A stretch of DNA of 64,000 bases from Phocoenobacter uteri (GTDB taxonomy: Bacteria > Pseudomonadota > Gammaproteobacteria > Enterobacterales > Pasteurellaceae): positions 1,054,001 to 1,118,000 of the forward strand of contig NZ_UGTA01000001.1 of assembly GCF_900454895.1 (NCBI RefSeq), read 5' to 3'. Of this stretch, positions 14,668 to 21,453 are shown one piece after another. Positions within the stretch are counted from its first letter, which is position 1, and the number at the start of each line of letters is the position of its first letter. The notes beneath the pieces were generated by a model. It saw only the letters and a program-made list of their open reading frames with translations. It did not search any database and was not told the origin of the DNA. The position numbers and the translations under genes are program-made.

Positions 14668-15580
14668 CGTACTCAAGTTTTTAGCGTTACCATTTATTTC
14701 CATTATCGGGATTGTAGTATTTATATCAATGTATTCTGTTGATGCAGGAGAAACAGCGATCATTACTCGATATGGCGAAATCGTTGATGTGAAAACATCA
14801 GGTTTAAACTGGAAGTCGCCTGTTGAAGATATTACCTATTTCAGCACCAGAGAGCAGAAAGTTCAATTTGGTAAGTTTGATGATGAAACTGGCGATGTGA
14901 TTTCAGGATTGTCAGCATATACTTCTGACCGCCAAACAGCCGTAGTAGCATTGACTGTTACTTATCAGATCTCTAATCCAGAAGAAATTTATGCTAAATA
15001 TAAAACTACTGAAAATATGGTAAATATTTTAATTGCTCCCAAAGTCAGACAGCAATTAGAAATTGTATTTAGCAAATATTCTGCACAAACAGCGATTGAA
15101 AAACGTGGCGAATTCTCTGTATCTCTTCGAAAATCTATTGCAGATGTATTTAAAGGTTATCCAATGACAATTACAGATGTTCAATCAGTTATTCAATTCT
15201 CAAAAGAATATGAAAAACGCATTGAAGATAGTGTAAATAGAGATATTGAGGTTCGCAACCAAGAGCGAGTTACTCGTATCGCAATAGAGCAAGCCAAAGG
15301 GTTAGAAGCTCAAGCCAAAGGACAGGCACAAGCTAAAATTATTCAAGCAGAAGCAGAAGCAAAACAACGAGTTTTAAGAGCAGATGCAGAAGCTCACGAA
15401 ATTTTAGTGAAAGGGCAGGCAGAAGCAAAAGCCTTAGAACTGAAAAACGAAGCATTATCTGATAATAATAAATTAGCTGAATTAACAGCAGCAGAACGAT
15501 GGGATGGTAAGCTACCGACATATATTCCAAATGGAACAGTATTACCTTATATCAGCTTACCACAGCCTAAAATCAAGTAA
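14660..15580 (+). CDS. SPFH/Band 7 (prohibitin-like) membrane protein
   Basis: A 306-residue protein: N-terminal membrane anchor (about 7-25), SPFH domain starting VDAGETAIITRYGEIVDVKTSGLNW (about 28-190), then an Ala/Glu/Lys-rich coiled coil (about 205-275: AEAEAKQRVLRADAEAHEIL). The family oligomerises into membrane cages, the best-known bacterial members being HflK/HflC around FtsH. A prophage copy could shield phage proteins from FtsH or alter membrane microdomains; that is inference. The ribosome site GGAGG is strong. Confidence 0.88.
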   Translation: MNNVLKFLALPFISIIGIVVFISMYSVDAGETAIITRYGEIVDVKTSGLNWKSPVEDITYFSTREQKVQFGKFDDETGDVISGLSAYTSDRQTAVVALTVTYQISNPEEIYAKYKTTENMVNILIAPKVRQQLEIVFSKYSAQTAIEKRGEFSVSLRKSIADVFKGYPMTITDVQSVIQFSKEYEKRIEDSVNRDIEVRNQERVTRIAIEQAKGLEAQAKGQAQAKIIQAEAEAKQRVLRADAEAHEILVKGQAEAKALELKNEALSDNNKLAELTAAERWDGKLPTYIPNGTVLPYISLPQPKIK

Positions 15581-15586
15581 TCAAAT

Positions 15587-15683
15587 GAGCGAGATTTATT
15601 CTCGTTCTCATCTCAAAGCTCTTTTGAACCAAAGATACCCAAGTTAGCTAGCACGAAGGAGAATGGATTTAAGAGAGCTTTGA
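15587..15683 (+). ncRNA. Structured spacer with two long helices
   Basis: Hairpin GAGCGAGA/TCTCGTTC (15587-15594/15600-15607, loop TTTAT) is followed by a perfect 10-bp pairing TCAAAGCTCT/AGAGCTTTGA (15613-15622/15674-15683), extendable by three weaker pairs around a 45-nt interior. It has no T-run, so it is not a terminator. It lies between the SPFH gene and the repeat protein, like the tRNA-like spacers upstream. Confidence 0.45.
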
Positions 15684-15726
15684 AATGATAGGAACTTTTA
15701 GTAAATTTTTGATACGGAGTAAAAAA

Positions 15727-16440
15727 ATGAAGTATGAATTAACAGATAACACAATAAATTATTATGGTAGAACTCTCTACCAAATAAGAGCATTAAAAGA
15801 TTTTAATAATATTCAAAAAGGTGATTTGGGTGGTTTTTTAGAAAAAGCTGAAAATTTATCAAATGATGATAACTGCTGGATCTATGACAATGCCAAAGTA
15901 TATGATAATGCCAAAGTATGTGGCAATGCCAAAGTATGGGGCGATGCCGAAGTATGGGGCGATGCCAAAGTATGGGGCGATGCCGAAGTATGGGGCGATG
16001 CCGAAGTATGGGGCGATGCCAAAGTATGTGGCAATGCCAAAGTATGGGGCGATGCCGAAGTATGGGGCGATGCCGAAGTATGTGGCGATGCCAAAGTATG
16101 GGGCAATGCCAAAGTATGTGGCGATGCCGAAGTATGGGGCAATGCCAAAGTATGTGGCGATGCCAAAGTATGGGGCGATGCCAAAGTATGGGGCAATGCC
16201 AAAATCACAGATAATGCAACAATCGAAAGTGAAAAAGATTGGTTCTCTGCAACGAATGTTGGTTCAGAGAATGGAATGTTAACTGTTTACAAAGGTAAAG
16301 ATGGATTGATGGCTACTCGTGGTTGTTTTTATGGAACGATTAAAGAGTTCTTGGCGAAGTCAAAAGAAGTCCACGATGAGAAAACGCATAATGAATACAA
16401 GCTATTGATTGAAGTCGCTAAGAGTAGGATTTTAGAATAA
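15727..16440 (+). CDS. Beta-helix-type hexapeptide repeat protein
   Basis: 237 residues from the ATG at 15727, preceded by ACGGAG; the upstream in-frame ATG at 15685 lacks a ribosome site. The N-terminus (MKYELTDNTINYYGRTLYQI...GDLGGFLEKAENLS) precedes about 18 six-residue repeats of the form A(K/E)V(W/C)G(D/N) (about residues 56-163), which should wind into a parallel beta-helix. A C-terminal domain with TVYKGKDGLMATRGCFYG and a helical tail follows. Similar phage proteins with GNAxVxGDA repeats are known but have no defined role. Confidence 0.75.
   Translation: MKYELTDNTINYYGRTLYQIRALKDFNNIQKGDLGGFLEKAENLSNDDNCWIYDNAKVYDNAKVCGNAKVWGDAEVWGDAKVWGDAEVWGDAEVWGDAKVCGNAKVWGDAEVWGDAEVCGDAKVWGNAKVCGDAEVWGNAKVCGDAKVWGDAKVWGNAKITDNATIESEKDWFSATNVGSENGMLTVYKGKDGLMATRGCFYGTIKEFLAKSKEVHDEKTHNEYKLLIEVAKSRILE
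15892..16203 (+). repeat. 18-bp coding minisatellite, about 17 copies
   Basis: Tandem unit GCCAAAGTATGGGGCGAT with few variant positions (A/G giving Lys/Glu, TGG/TGT giving Trp/Cys, GAT/AAT giving Asp/Asn). Copies are nearly identical, so the array is recent or kept uniform by slippage or recombination. The unit length keeps the frame. Confidence 0.92.
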
Positions 16441-16450
16441 TGATAGGCAC

Positions 16451-16535
16451 TACTTACCACTTGTTTTTATAGATTGCTCAAGTGGTAGGACGTTGAGCCT
16501 TACAACGTAAAAGAAAGGCACTTTTGACATAAGTA
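16451..16535 (+). ncRNA. Cloverleaf-like structured spacer
   Basis: TACTTA/TAAGTA (16451-16456/16530-16535) can close three arms: a helix CCACTTG/CAAGTGG (16457-16463/16479-16485), ACGTTG/CAACGT with a 7-nt loop (16490-16508), and AAAAG/CTTTT with a 7-nt loop (16509-16525). The closing stem is short and GCCTT/AAGGC is a competing pairing, so the fold is tentative. Confidence 0.35.
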
Positions 16536-16542
16536 ATCCGCT

Positions 16543-16571
16543 GCCCCTGAAATTAAGTAAGGGGCTTTTTT
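16543..16571 (+). terminator. Intrinsic terminator
   Basis: GCCCCT/AGGGGC stem with an 11-nt loop followed by six T residues, after the repeat-protein gene. Confidence 0.75.
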
Positions 16572-16585
16572 ATAAAGGATATTTT

Positions 16586-16816
16586 ATGAATAACTTCAAA
16601 AATTGGAATGTAAATGATTTTGCTATTTGGGCTAACTTTATTCTAGGTTTAGCTTTGCTTGCTGTTGATAGCAAGATGAATGCTATTATTTCAATTTTAA
16701 TCGCTATATTTTTTACTCTTTATGAAATAAAAGAAATTATTTTTAAGGGATACCACCTAAATGTAGATACCGTTAAGATTAAAAACATAAAAATGGACGA
16801 TAGCCCAAATCGCTAA
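16586..16816 (+). CDS. Small phage membrane protein
   Basis: A 76-residue protein (MNNFKNWNVNDFAIWANFIL...) with two membrane spans (about 13-28 and 31-48) and a basic, polar tail. AAAGGA precedes the ATG. It is bounded by terminators on both sides. No family recognised. Confidence 0.65.
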   Translation: MNNFKNWNVNDFAIWANFILGLALLAVDSKMNAIISILIAIFFTLYEIKEIIFKGYHLNVDTVKIKNIKMDDSPNR

Positions 16817-16847
16817 TCTTTTTAAGTAATACATAAATCTTAACCCA

Positions 16848-16890
16848 AAACCCACCGCTTATTCCTTGCGAATTTACAAGCGGTGGGTTT
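16848..16890 (+). terminator. Terminator built from inverted uptake-signal cores
   Basis: AAACCCACCGCTT (16848-16860) and AAGCGGTGGGTTT (16878-16890) form a perfect 13-bp stem. The right arm carries the ACAAGCGGT uptake-signal core of this Pasteurellaceae clade, here inside a prophage. Confidence 0.75.
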
Positions 16891-16922
16891 CTGTAACCAA
16901 AATTCAGTAATTGGAGTTAAAA

Positions 16923-17114
16923 ATGAACGATTTCAAAGCCCTTATCAAGTTCTTAATTGATGGCAAATATATCCTTTTCACAATGCTACTCTGCCTACTC
17001 AGTTTACACGCATTAGAAAGTAAGTATTCAGACGAAGAAGCAACTGCTGTTTATGCTTGCGAGCTTCAACAAGGCAAATGGATTGAAATAGAACGAGGGG
17101 GATATTGTGATTGA
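16923..17114 (+). CDS. Small phage membrane protein
   Basis: 63 residues from the ATG at 16923 (TTGGAG upstream): MNDFKALIKFLIDGKYILFT..., with one membrane span (about 15-33) and a C-terminal domain containing two Cys (VYACELQQGKW, GGYCD). It resembles short one-span phage proteins with a periplasmic Cys pair. Function unknown. Confidence 0.6.
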   Translation: MNDFKALIKFLIDGKYILFTMLLCLLSLHALESKYSDEEATAVYACELQQGKWIEIERGGYCD

Positions 17115-17193
17115 TCCTGAAGAACTTCTAATAGGTGTAGCAGTTACTGCTTTTTATGCTCTGATTTTAACAATAGCGAATTATTTTACATAG
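17107..17193 (+). CDS. Very small membrane protein, GTG start
   Basis: A 28-residue ORF (VIDPEELLIGVAVTAFYALI...) with one membrane span, overlapping the previous gene's end by 8 nt and preceded by AGGGGG. The coupling and strong ribosome site support it despite the size. Confidence 0.45.
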   Translation: MIDPEELLIGVAVTAFYALILTIANYFT

Positions 17194-17202
17194 GAGTTAC
17201 TA

Positions 17203-17385
17203 ATGGCTAGAAAACGAATACTACCGCCTGAATGTTTTGATAGCGATGTTGATTACTACGAGCAATTTGAAACCGAAGAAGAAAAAGAATATGACGGTGA
17301 TGGCGATGAATACGACAACAATCTTATTTATGACGACTTCGCTCCATGGAATTATCAAGGGGGATTAGATGTTAGATGTAGATAA
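17203..17385 (+). CDS. Small acidic phage protein
   Basis: A 60-residue, strongly acidic protein (FETEEEKEYDGDGDEYDNN) with a Tyr/Asp-rich centre and ribosome site AGGAG. Compositionally it could be a DNA-mimic-like inhibitor, but no family is recognised. It overlaps the next small gene by 17 nt. Confidence 0.6.
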   Translation: MARKRILPPECFDSDVDYYEQFETEEEKEYDGDGDEYDNNLIYDDFAPWNYQGGLDVRCR

Positions 17386-17497
17386 ACAACCTGAATGGGA
17401 AGACCCTAATACAGGAGTTATTTTCATAAATAAAGAATTAAAAAATGTATTAAAACCAACAAATAGTAAGGAGAAACAAAATGAACGTCTTTCTTGA
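17369..17497 (+). CDS. Small phage protein
   Basis: A 42-residue ORF (MLDVDKQPEWEDPNTGVIFI...) preceded by AAGGGGG and overlapping both neighbours by 17 nt. Its compact fit in the overlapping operon is the main support. Unknown function. Confidence 0.45.
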   Translation: MLDVDKQPEWEDPNTGVIFINKELKNVLKPTNSKEKQNERLS

Positions 17498-18158
17498 TAT
17501 AGAAACAATTCCAACACAAAACGAAAAAATTAAGCAATGTATTGCTGGAAAAATAACACATCCAGCAACAATGAAAAAAGCAGAAACTATTGAAAAATGG
17601 GAGCAAGAAAGTAAACCACAAGCAATAGAAGAAGCAGTAAGCAAAACGGGGCTAAATGGAGCATTTGGCGAAATTGTATCTATAGCTTGTGCAATTGACG
17701 ATGGCGAAGTAAAAGTTTTCTATCTTGATGATTGGCAACAAGCAGATAGAGAAGAAATTATTCTAAGCCAGTTTTTTAATTACGTCAGTGAAAATTACAC
17801 ACCTAGCTGTAGCCTCCCCCCTTGCTTTATCGGTTTTAACTCTGTTGCTTTTGATTTGAAATTTATACACCAGCGTTCGGTTGTTAATAAAGTTAAACCT
17901 TGCGGTAGATTTCCTGTTAATCCTAAAGCTTGGGATAACAATGTTTGTGATGTGATGATTGAGTATGTTGGCTTTGGAAAGTATATCTCACTTAATGATA
18001 TGGCTTTATCGCTAGGTATTGATGGCAAGGGTGATATTCAAGGCTCTGACGTTTGGCAATATGTACAAGATGGGCGAATTAAAGAAATAGCAGAATACAA
18101 TAAGCACGATGTAGAAGTAACACGTAAATTGTATAAAAGATTGAATTTTATTGAGTGA
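17481..18158 (+). CDS. DEDD-type 3'-5' exonuclease (PolB-exonuclease-like)
   Basis: A 225-residue protein with the catalytic pattern of PolB-related exonucleases: FLDIETIP (Asp and Glu, residues about 5-7), FIGFNSVAFDLKFI (Asp) and EYNKHDVEVTRKLY (Tyr-x3-Asp). It likely degrades single strands or trims recombination ends. It begins the phage recombination module, directly before a Sak4-type ATPase and an SSB-like protein. Confidence 0.85.
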   Translation: MNVFLDIETIPTQNEKIKQCIAGKITHPATMKKAETIEKWEQESKPQAIEEAVSKTGLNGAFGEIVSIACAIDDGEVKVFYLDDWQQADREEIILSQFFNYVSENYTPSCSLPPCFIGFNSVAFDLKFIHQRSVVNKVKPCGRFPVNPKAWDNNVCDVMIEYVGFGKYISLNDMALSLGIDGKGDIQGSDVWQYVQDGRIKEIAEYNKHDVEVTRKLYKRLNFIE

Positions 18159-18166
18159 GGTTAAAA

Positions 18167-18844
18167 ATGAGTATCGCAACCTTAATACTAGGCGAAAGCG
18201 GAACTGGTAAATCAGCAAGTTTAAGAAATTTAGATCCTGAAAAGGTGTTACTAATCCAAGTTGTGCCAAAACCATTACCCTTTAAATCTACAGAATGGAA
18301 AGTAATCAAAAAAGATGAAAATGGGAAATATAGCGATGGCAATATCCTTGTAACTGATAATGTAAATTTAATTTGTAATGCAATAATGAAGTCAAGAAAA
18401 GACATTATCATCATTGATGATTATCAGTACATAATGGCAAATGAATTTATGCGACGTGGTAGCGAAAGGGGGTTTGATAAGTTTACGGAGATAGGTATTC
18501 ACGGTTGGCAAGTAGTTGATTGTGCTATTAATGCCTGCCCTGATAAAAGAATTTACCTTTTAGCACATACTCAAACCGATGATTTGGGGAAAACCAAACT
18601 AAAAACCATTGGAAAAATGGTTGATGAAAAGATTGTTTTAGACGGCTTATTCACTATTTGCCTACGCACCCAAGTTAGCAGTGGCGAGTATAAATTCTCA
18701 ACCCAAAATAACGGTTCAGATACCGTAAAAAGCCCGATTGGATTATTTCAAGAAAGTGAAATAGACAACGATTTAAACCTTGTAGATAACGCAATCTGCG
18801 ACTACTACGACATTAAACCACAAACACCTGAACAGGAGAGCTAA
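18167..18844 (+). CDS. AAA_24 / Sak4-like phage recombination ATPase
   Basis: 225 residues from the ATG at 18167 (TGAGG upstream); an upstream in-frame start at 18155 has no ribosome site. Walker A is GESGTGKSAS (residue about 10), Walker B DIIIIDD (about 83). A RecA-like core of this size without a RecA DNA-binding loop matches the nucleotide-binding phage proteins that include the Sak4 single-strand annealing group. Position between exonuclease and SSB-like gene supports it. Confidence 0.8.
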   Translation: MSIATLILGESGTGKSASLRNLDPEKVLLIQVVPKPLPFKSTEWKVIKKDENGKYSDGNILVTDNVNLICNAIMKSRKDIIIIDDYQYIMANEFMRRGSERGFDKFTEIGIHGWQVVDCAINACPDKRIYLLAHTQTDDLGKTKLKTIGKMVDEKIVLDGLFTICLRTQVSSGEYKFSTQNNGSDTVKSPIGLFQESEIDNDLNLVDNAICDYYDIKPQTPEQES

Positions 18845-18845
18845 A

Positions 18846-19466
18846 ATGAGCATTCAATTTACTTACAACCAAGAACAAGCTGTTAAAGCAGGAAATTCTA
18901 ACTTTATTTCTGAAACAGGAGCATATAAATGCACCATTTTAGAAGCAAAATATACCAAATCAACAAGTGGTGCATTAGCCTTAGAGTTTTCAGTAGAAAC
19001 CGATGATGAAATGAAAGGCAATTATATTTCCGTCTTTTATCAAGCAAAAAATGGCGAAACATTACAAGGCGGACACAATATGATACAGGCTATCATGGGG
19101 TGTACTCGTGTTAAACAATTAAGTCGTGTATTAAAAGATGGAAAGGATATTGCACCTGAATTAACAGGTAAAAAAGTGGGGTTATTCTTGCAAAAACGCC
19201 TTTACACTAAAGGTGATGGTTCAGATGGTTATCAGTTCCAAATTGTGTGTCCATTTGGTTATGAGACAGGTAAAACATTAGCAGAGTACATTGAAAACAG
19301 ACCTGCTGAACGAATTGATTATCTTATCGCTCACACCGCAGATAAAGATGATAGAAACCGCCAAGCACCGCAGCCACAGCAAAATCCATACCAAGCACAA
19401 AATGAATTTTATGGACAACCTTCATCTGCTAATAGTGGGAACTTTGATGATTCCATACCATTCTAG
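18846..19466 (+). CDS. SSB-like phage ssDNA-binding protein (DUF669-like)
   Basis: A 206-residue protein starting 1 nt after the ATPase stop. The N-terminal 140 residues form a beta-rich domain (GAYKCTILEAKYTKSTSGALALEFSVET) seen in DUF669-type phage proteins. A Gln/Pro/Asn-rich linker follows and the protein ends NFDDSIPF, almost the same as the acidic tail of bacterial SSB that recruits repair proteins. It probably coats ssDNA for the Sak4-like annealase. Confidence 0.78.
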   Translation: MSIQFTYNQEQAVKAGNSNFISETGAYKCTILEAKYTKSTSGALALEFSVETDDEMKGNYISVFYQAKNGETLQGGHNMIQAIMGCTRVKQLSRVLKDGKDIAPELTGKKVGLFLQKRLYTKGDGSDGYQFQIVCPFGYETGKTLAEYIENRPAERIDYLIAHTADKDDRNRQAPQPQQNPYQAQNEFYGQPSSANSGNFDDSIPF

Positions 19467-19479
19467 ATAGGAGTAAAAA

Positions 19480-19665
19480 ATGAGTTTATTTGACCAAGTA
19501 GAAAAAGAAATTGCAAAAATTACTAATGAATGTTTTAAACAAATTGAAGAAGCTAAAGATATGGTGTTAGAACTTGATCCAGATGACAATGACTTTTCTT
19601 ATAAAGTCCAAGAAATAGAAGAAAGATTACGTGATGCCCAAGCAACTTTGGGCGATTTAGACTAA
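19480..19665 (+). CDS. Small coiled-coil phage protein
   Basis: A 61-residue acidic helical protein (MSLFDQVEKEIAKITNECFK...) with heptad character, preceded by TAGGAG. It follows the recombination genes. No family recognised. Confidence 0.6.
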   Translation: MSLFDQVEKEIAKITNECFKQIEEAKDMVLELDPDDNDFSYKVQEIEERLRDAQATLGDLD

Positions 19666-19684
19666 CACCAACATAAAAATGCAC

Positions 19685-19766
19685 TTTTCTATCGGTGTTG
19701 GAACGATACCAATAGAAAATAATAATTTTATATAGACAACCCTTGCAATGCAGGGGTTATTTTTTT
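19685..19766 (+). terminator. Leader hairpin followed by intrinsic terminator
   Basis: Hairpin TTTTCTAT/ATAGAAAA (19685-19692/19712-19719) with an inner GGT/ACC, then a second stem AACCC/GGGTT (19738-19742/19754-19758) followed by T-rich sequence. The terminator ends just before the MazG-like gene. Confidence 0.6.
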
Positions 19767-19778
19767 ATGGAGCAAATA

Positions 19779-20120
19779 ATGAAAAGAACTTTGGAATGGT
19801 TTGAAGTAGCGTTATCACATAAGGTTAGTAACAAAGAATGTATTGATGTTCAGTATAAATGTATTGCGGAAGAGTTCTTAGAACTTCAAGATGCTATTAA
19901 CTCAGATAATGAGGTCGAGCAACTAGATGCTATTTGCGACATCATTGTGAGTTGTATTGGATACGCCTACTTAAATAGCTGGGATGTTATCTCAGCTATA
20001 GAAGAAGTTAATAAAAGTAACTTCTCTAAGTTTGAAAATAATAAAGCAGTCTTCAATGAAGGTGGAAAAATCACTAAAGGAAAGTATTTTACACCGCCAA
20101 AGTTAGAAAAATTTATATAG
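19779..20120 (+). CDS. MazG-like nucleotide pyrophosphohydrolase
   Basis: 113 residues from ATG 19779, chosen because GGAG sits 6 nt upstream. The motif CIAEEFLELQDAI followed by LDAICDIIVSCIGYAYLNSWD is the EExxE...ExxD metal site of all-alpha NTP pyrophosphatases in the MazG/dATP-diphosphohydrolase group. It would hydrolyse dNTPs or alarmone-like nucleotides during phage growth. Length fits single-domain members. Confidence 0.75.
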   Translation: MKRTLEWFEVALSHKVSNKECIDVQYKCIAEEFLELQDAINSDNEVEQLDAICDIIVSCIGYAYLNSWDVISAIEEVNKSNFSKFENNKAVFNEGGKITKGKYFTPPKLEKFI

Positions 20121-20129
20121 GAGACTTAA

Positions 20130-20267
20130 GTGATAGGCAAAATGTTATTTATGTTGTATCAGTGGTATAAGCAAAGTACCTGTGAACACGAGTATGAACC
20201 ACAGACATCTAGCGTATGTGATATGCCTGTATGTTTTGTGTGTAAAAAATGTGGGAGAATAAAATGA
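20130..20267 (+). CDS. Small zinc-ribbon-like phage protein, GTG start
   Basis: A 45-residue ORF (VIGKMLFMLYQWYK...) with Cys/His ligands in TCEHEYEP, VCDMPVC and FVCKKCGR, typical of a short zinc ribbon. It has TAGGAG upstream and an ATGA overlap with the next gene. Too short for most gene callers. Confidence 0.55.
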   Translation: MIGKMLFMLYQWYKQSTCEHEYEPQTSSVCDMPVCFVCKKCGRIK

Positions 20268-20509
20268 GAGATATAATTCAAATTCATCACAAAAAACAAA
20301 AAGCCTCAAAGAAATGGCAATACAATAATCTTGTTCAACAAGCACGGAAATTGGAACAGGAGGATAACTACGAAGAAGCTAGTAAATTATGGAATAAAGC
20401 TCTTAAATTAGCACCGACTGAAAAACAGAAAGGCTGGTGTAGTTATAGAGATAGTCACTGTAAAAGAACGGCTGAAGTAAAAATATTGGTGGAGAAAAAT
20501 TGTGAGTAG
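20264..20509 (+). CDS. ANR/PerC-like phage regulator
   Basis: 81 residues from the ATG at 20264 (GGGAG upstream; overlaps the zinc-ribbon ORF). The helical core QQARKLEQEDNYEEASKLWNKALKLA followed by WCSYRDSHCKR matches the ANR family (PerC/AggR-activated regulator type), small proteins common in lambdoid prophages that modulate transcription factors. Confidence 0.65.
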   Translation: MRDIIQIHHKKQKASKKWQYNNLVQQARKLEQEDNYEEASKLWNKALKLAPTEKQKGWCSYRDSHCKRTAEVKILVEKNCE

Positions 20510-20702
20510 TGAACTAATTTTAAACGATAATAAAAAATATATTGTTATGTATTGGATGCAGGGATTTAGAGAATGGCATATTCTTAGTGAATCAAGATGT
20601 GGTGTATCTAAAAGCGAGGCTCTTTCAATAAGAGATTACAATATAAAAATGTGTAAGAAGAATCCTGCATATATATTGGTAACTGAGGTTCCAATAGTAT
20701 AA
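20502..20702 (+). CDS. Hypothetical phage protein, GTG start
   Basis: A 66-residue ORF with TGGAG ahead of the GTG and an 8-nt overlap with the ANR-like gene. Contains YIVMYWMQGFREWHILSESRCGVSKSEALS, a compact alpha/beta pattern; no family recognised. A terminator follows. Confidence 0.5.
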   Translation: MSSELILNDNKKYIVMYWMQGFREWHILSESRCGVSKSEALSIRDYNIKMCKKNPAYILVTEVPIV

Positions 20703-20718
20703 AAAGTAACAATCCATT

Positions 20719-20741
20719 AACCGCCTATAAGCGGTTTTTTT
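20719..20741 (+). terminator. Intrinsic terminator
   Basis: AACCGC/GCGGTT stem, loop CTATAA, followed by T7. Confidence 0.8.
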
Positions 20742-20765
20742 ATATCTGAAATAAGGAGAATTAAA

Positions 20766-21098
20766 ATGATGCTTAACCCTTTTAAGTTACGGAAATTACT
20801 AGAAGATACAAAGTGGAAATTAGAAGTATCTAATAACCTGATGGAGCAATTGCAAGAACAAAATGATTTGTTAGATAAAAAACTAGTCCCCATTAAGCCA
20901 GTAAATAAAGCAGAAGTTAAAGGAAATCAACAATATTACATTGTAACCATTGCTAGTTACCAGCGTGTAAATGGCTGTAAGCTATTAAATGGCAAAGCAG
21001 ATAAACCACTTCAAGAAGCATTTAACAAAGGTTTTATTTTTGATACAGAAGAAAAGGCTAAGGAAGTGTATCAAAGAATTATGGCAATTAAAGGCTAG
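20766..21098 (+). CDS. Hypothetical phage protein with coiled-coil N-terminus
   Basis: A 110-residue protein. The first 45 residues are a charged helix (LRKLLEDTKWKLEVSNNLMEQLQEQND), then QQYYIVTIASYQRVNGCKLLNG and a helical end. AAGGAG precedes tandem ATGs at 20766 and 20769. It is transcribed between two terminators just before xis. No function can be assigned. Confidence 0.6.
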   Translation: MMLNPFKLRKLLEDTKWKLEVSNNLMEQLQEQNDLLDKKLVPIKPVNKAEVKGNQQYYIVTIASYQRVNGCKLLNGKADKPLQEAFNKGFIFDTEEKAKEVYQRIMAIKG

Positions 21099-21114
21099 AA
21101 ATCAAACTTAAACC

Positions 21115-21139
21115 AAGCCCACGCAAGTGGGTTTTATTT
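21115..21139 (+). terminator. Intrinsic terminator
   Basis: CCCAC-GCAA-GTGGG with flanking AAG/TTT pairs, followed by TTTTATTTT. Confidence 0.75.
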
Positions 21140-21150
21140 TGGAGGGAATA

Positions 21151-21453
21151 ATGGAAGAAGCGTTATCTATACAAGAAGTAGCTGACAAGCTAAAAATGCA
21201 TTATCAAACAGTGTATGAAAAACGCCATAAATGGGGATTTTTTCAAATGGAAGGATCACGGGTATGGCGTGTTTATCCATCTGTACTTGAACAGAAACGC
21301 AAAAAACAGGCAAGCATAGGTAGGCTTGTTTCAATAACAGATCTTATGGGAGAACAGCAATGTCACTCTACAAACGAGAATCAGGTATCTGGTGGGTTAG
21401 TATCGCAACGCCATCAGGCAAAAGAATTAGATGCTCTACTGAAACAACTATAA
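21151..21453 (+). CDS. Excisionase-type HTH protein (Xis)
   Basis: 100 residues from ATG 21151 (GGAGGG upstream). The N-terminal winged-helix motif ALSIQEVADKLKMHYQTVYEKRHKWGF is of the MerR-like HTH_17 type used by excisionases. The gene overlaps the integrase start by 94 nt in another frame, as xis/int pairs often do. It would direct integrase towards excision. The C-terminal third lies over the int 5' end and may be constrained by it. Confidence 0.75.
   Translation: MEEALSIQEVADKLKMHYQTVYEKRHKWGFFQMEGSRVWRVYPSVLEQKRKKQASIGRLVSITDLMGEQQCHSTNENQVSGGLVSQRHQAKELDALLKQL

Noticed and set aside
15880..16205. CRISPR array
   Set aside because: The repeats are contiguous 18-mers without spacers and lie in a coding frame.
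15863..16282. Long alternative ORFs on both strands over the 18-bp repeats (139, 108 and 98 codons)
   Set aside because: They arise because the repeat unit has no stop codon in several frames. Only the frame starting at 15727 has a ribosome site and non-repeat domains on both sides.
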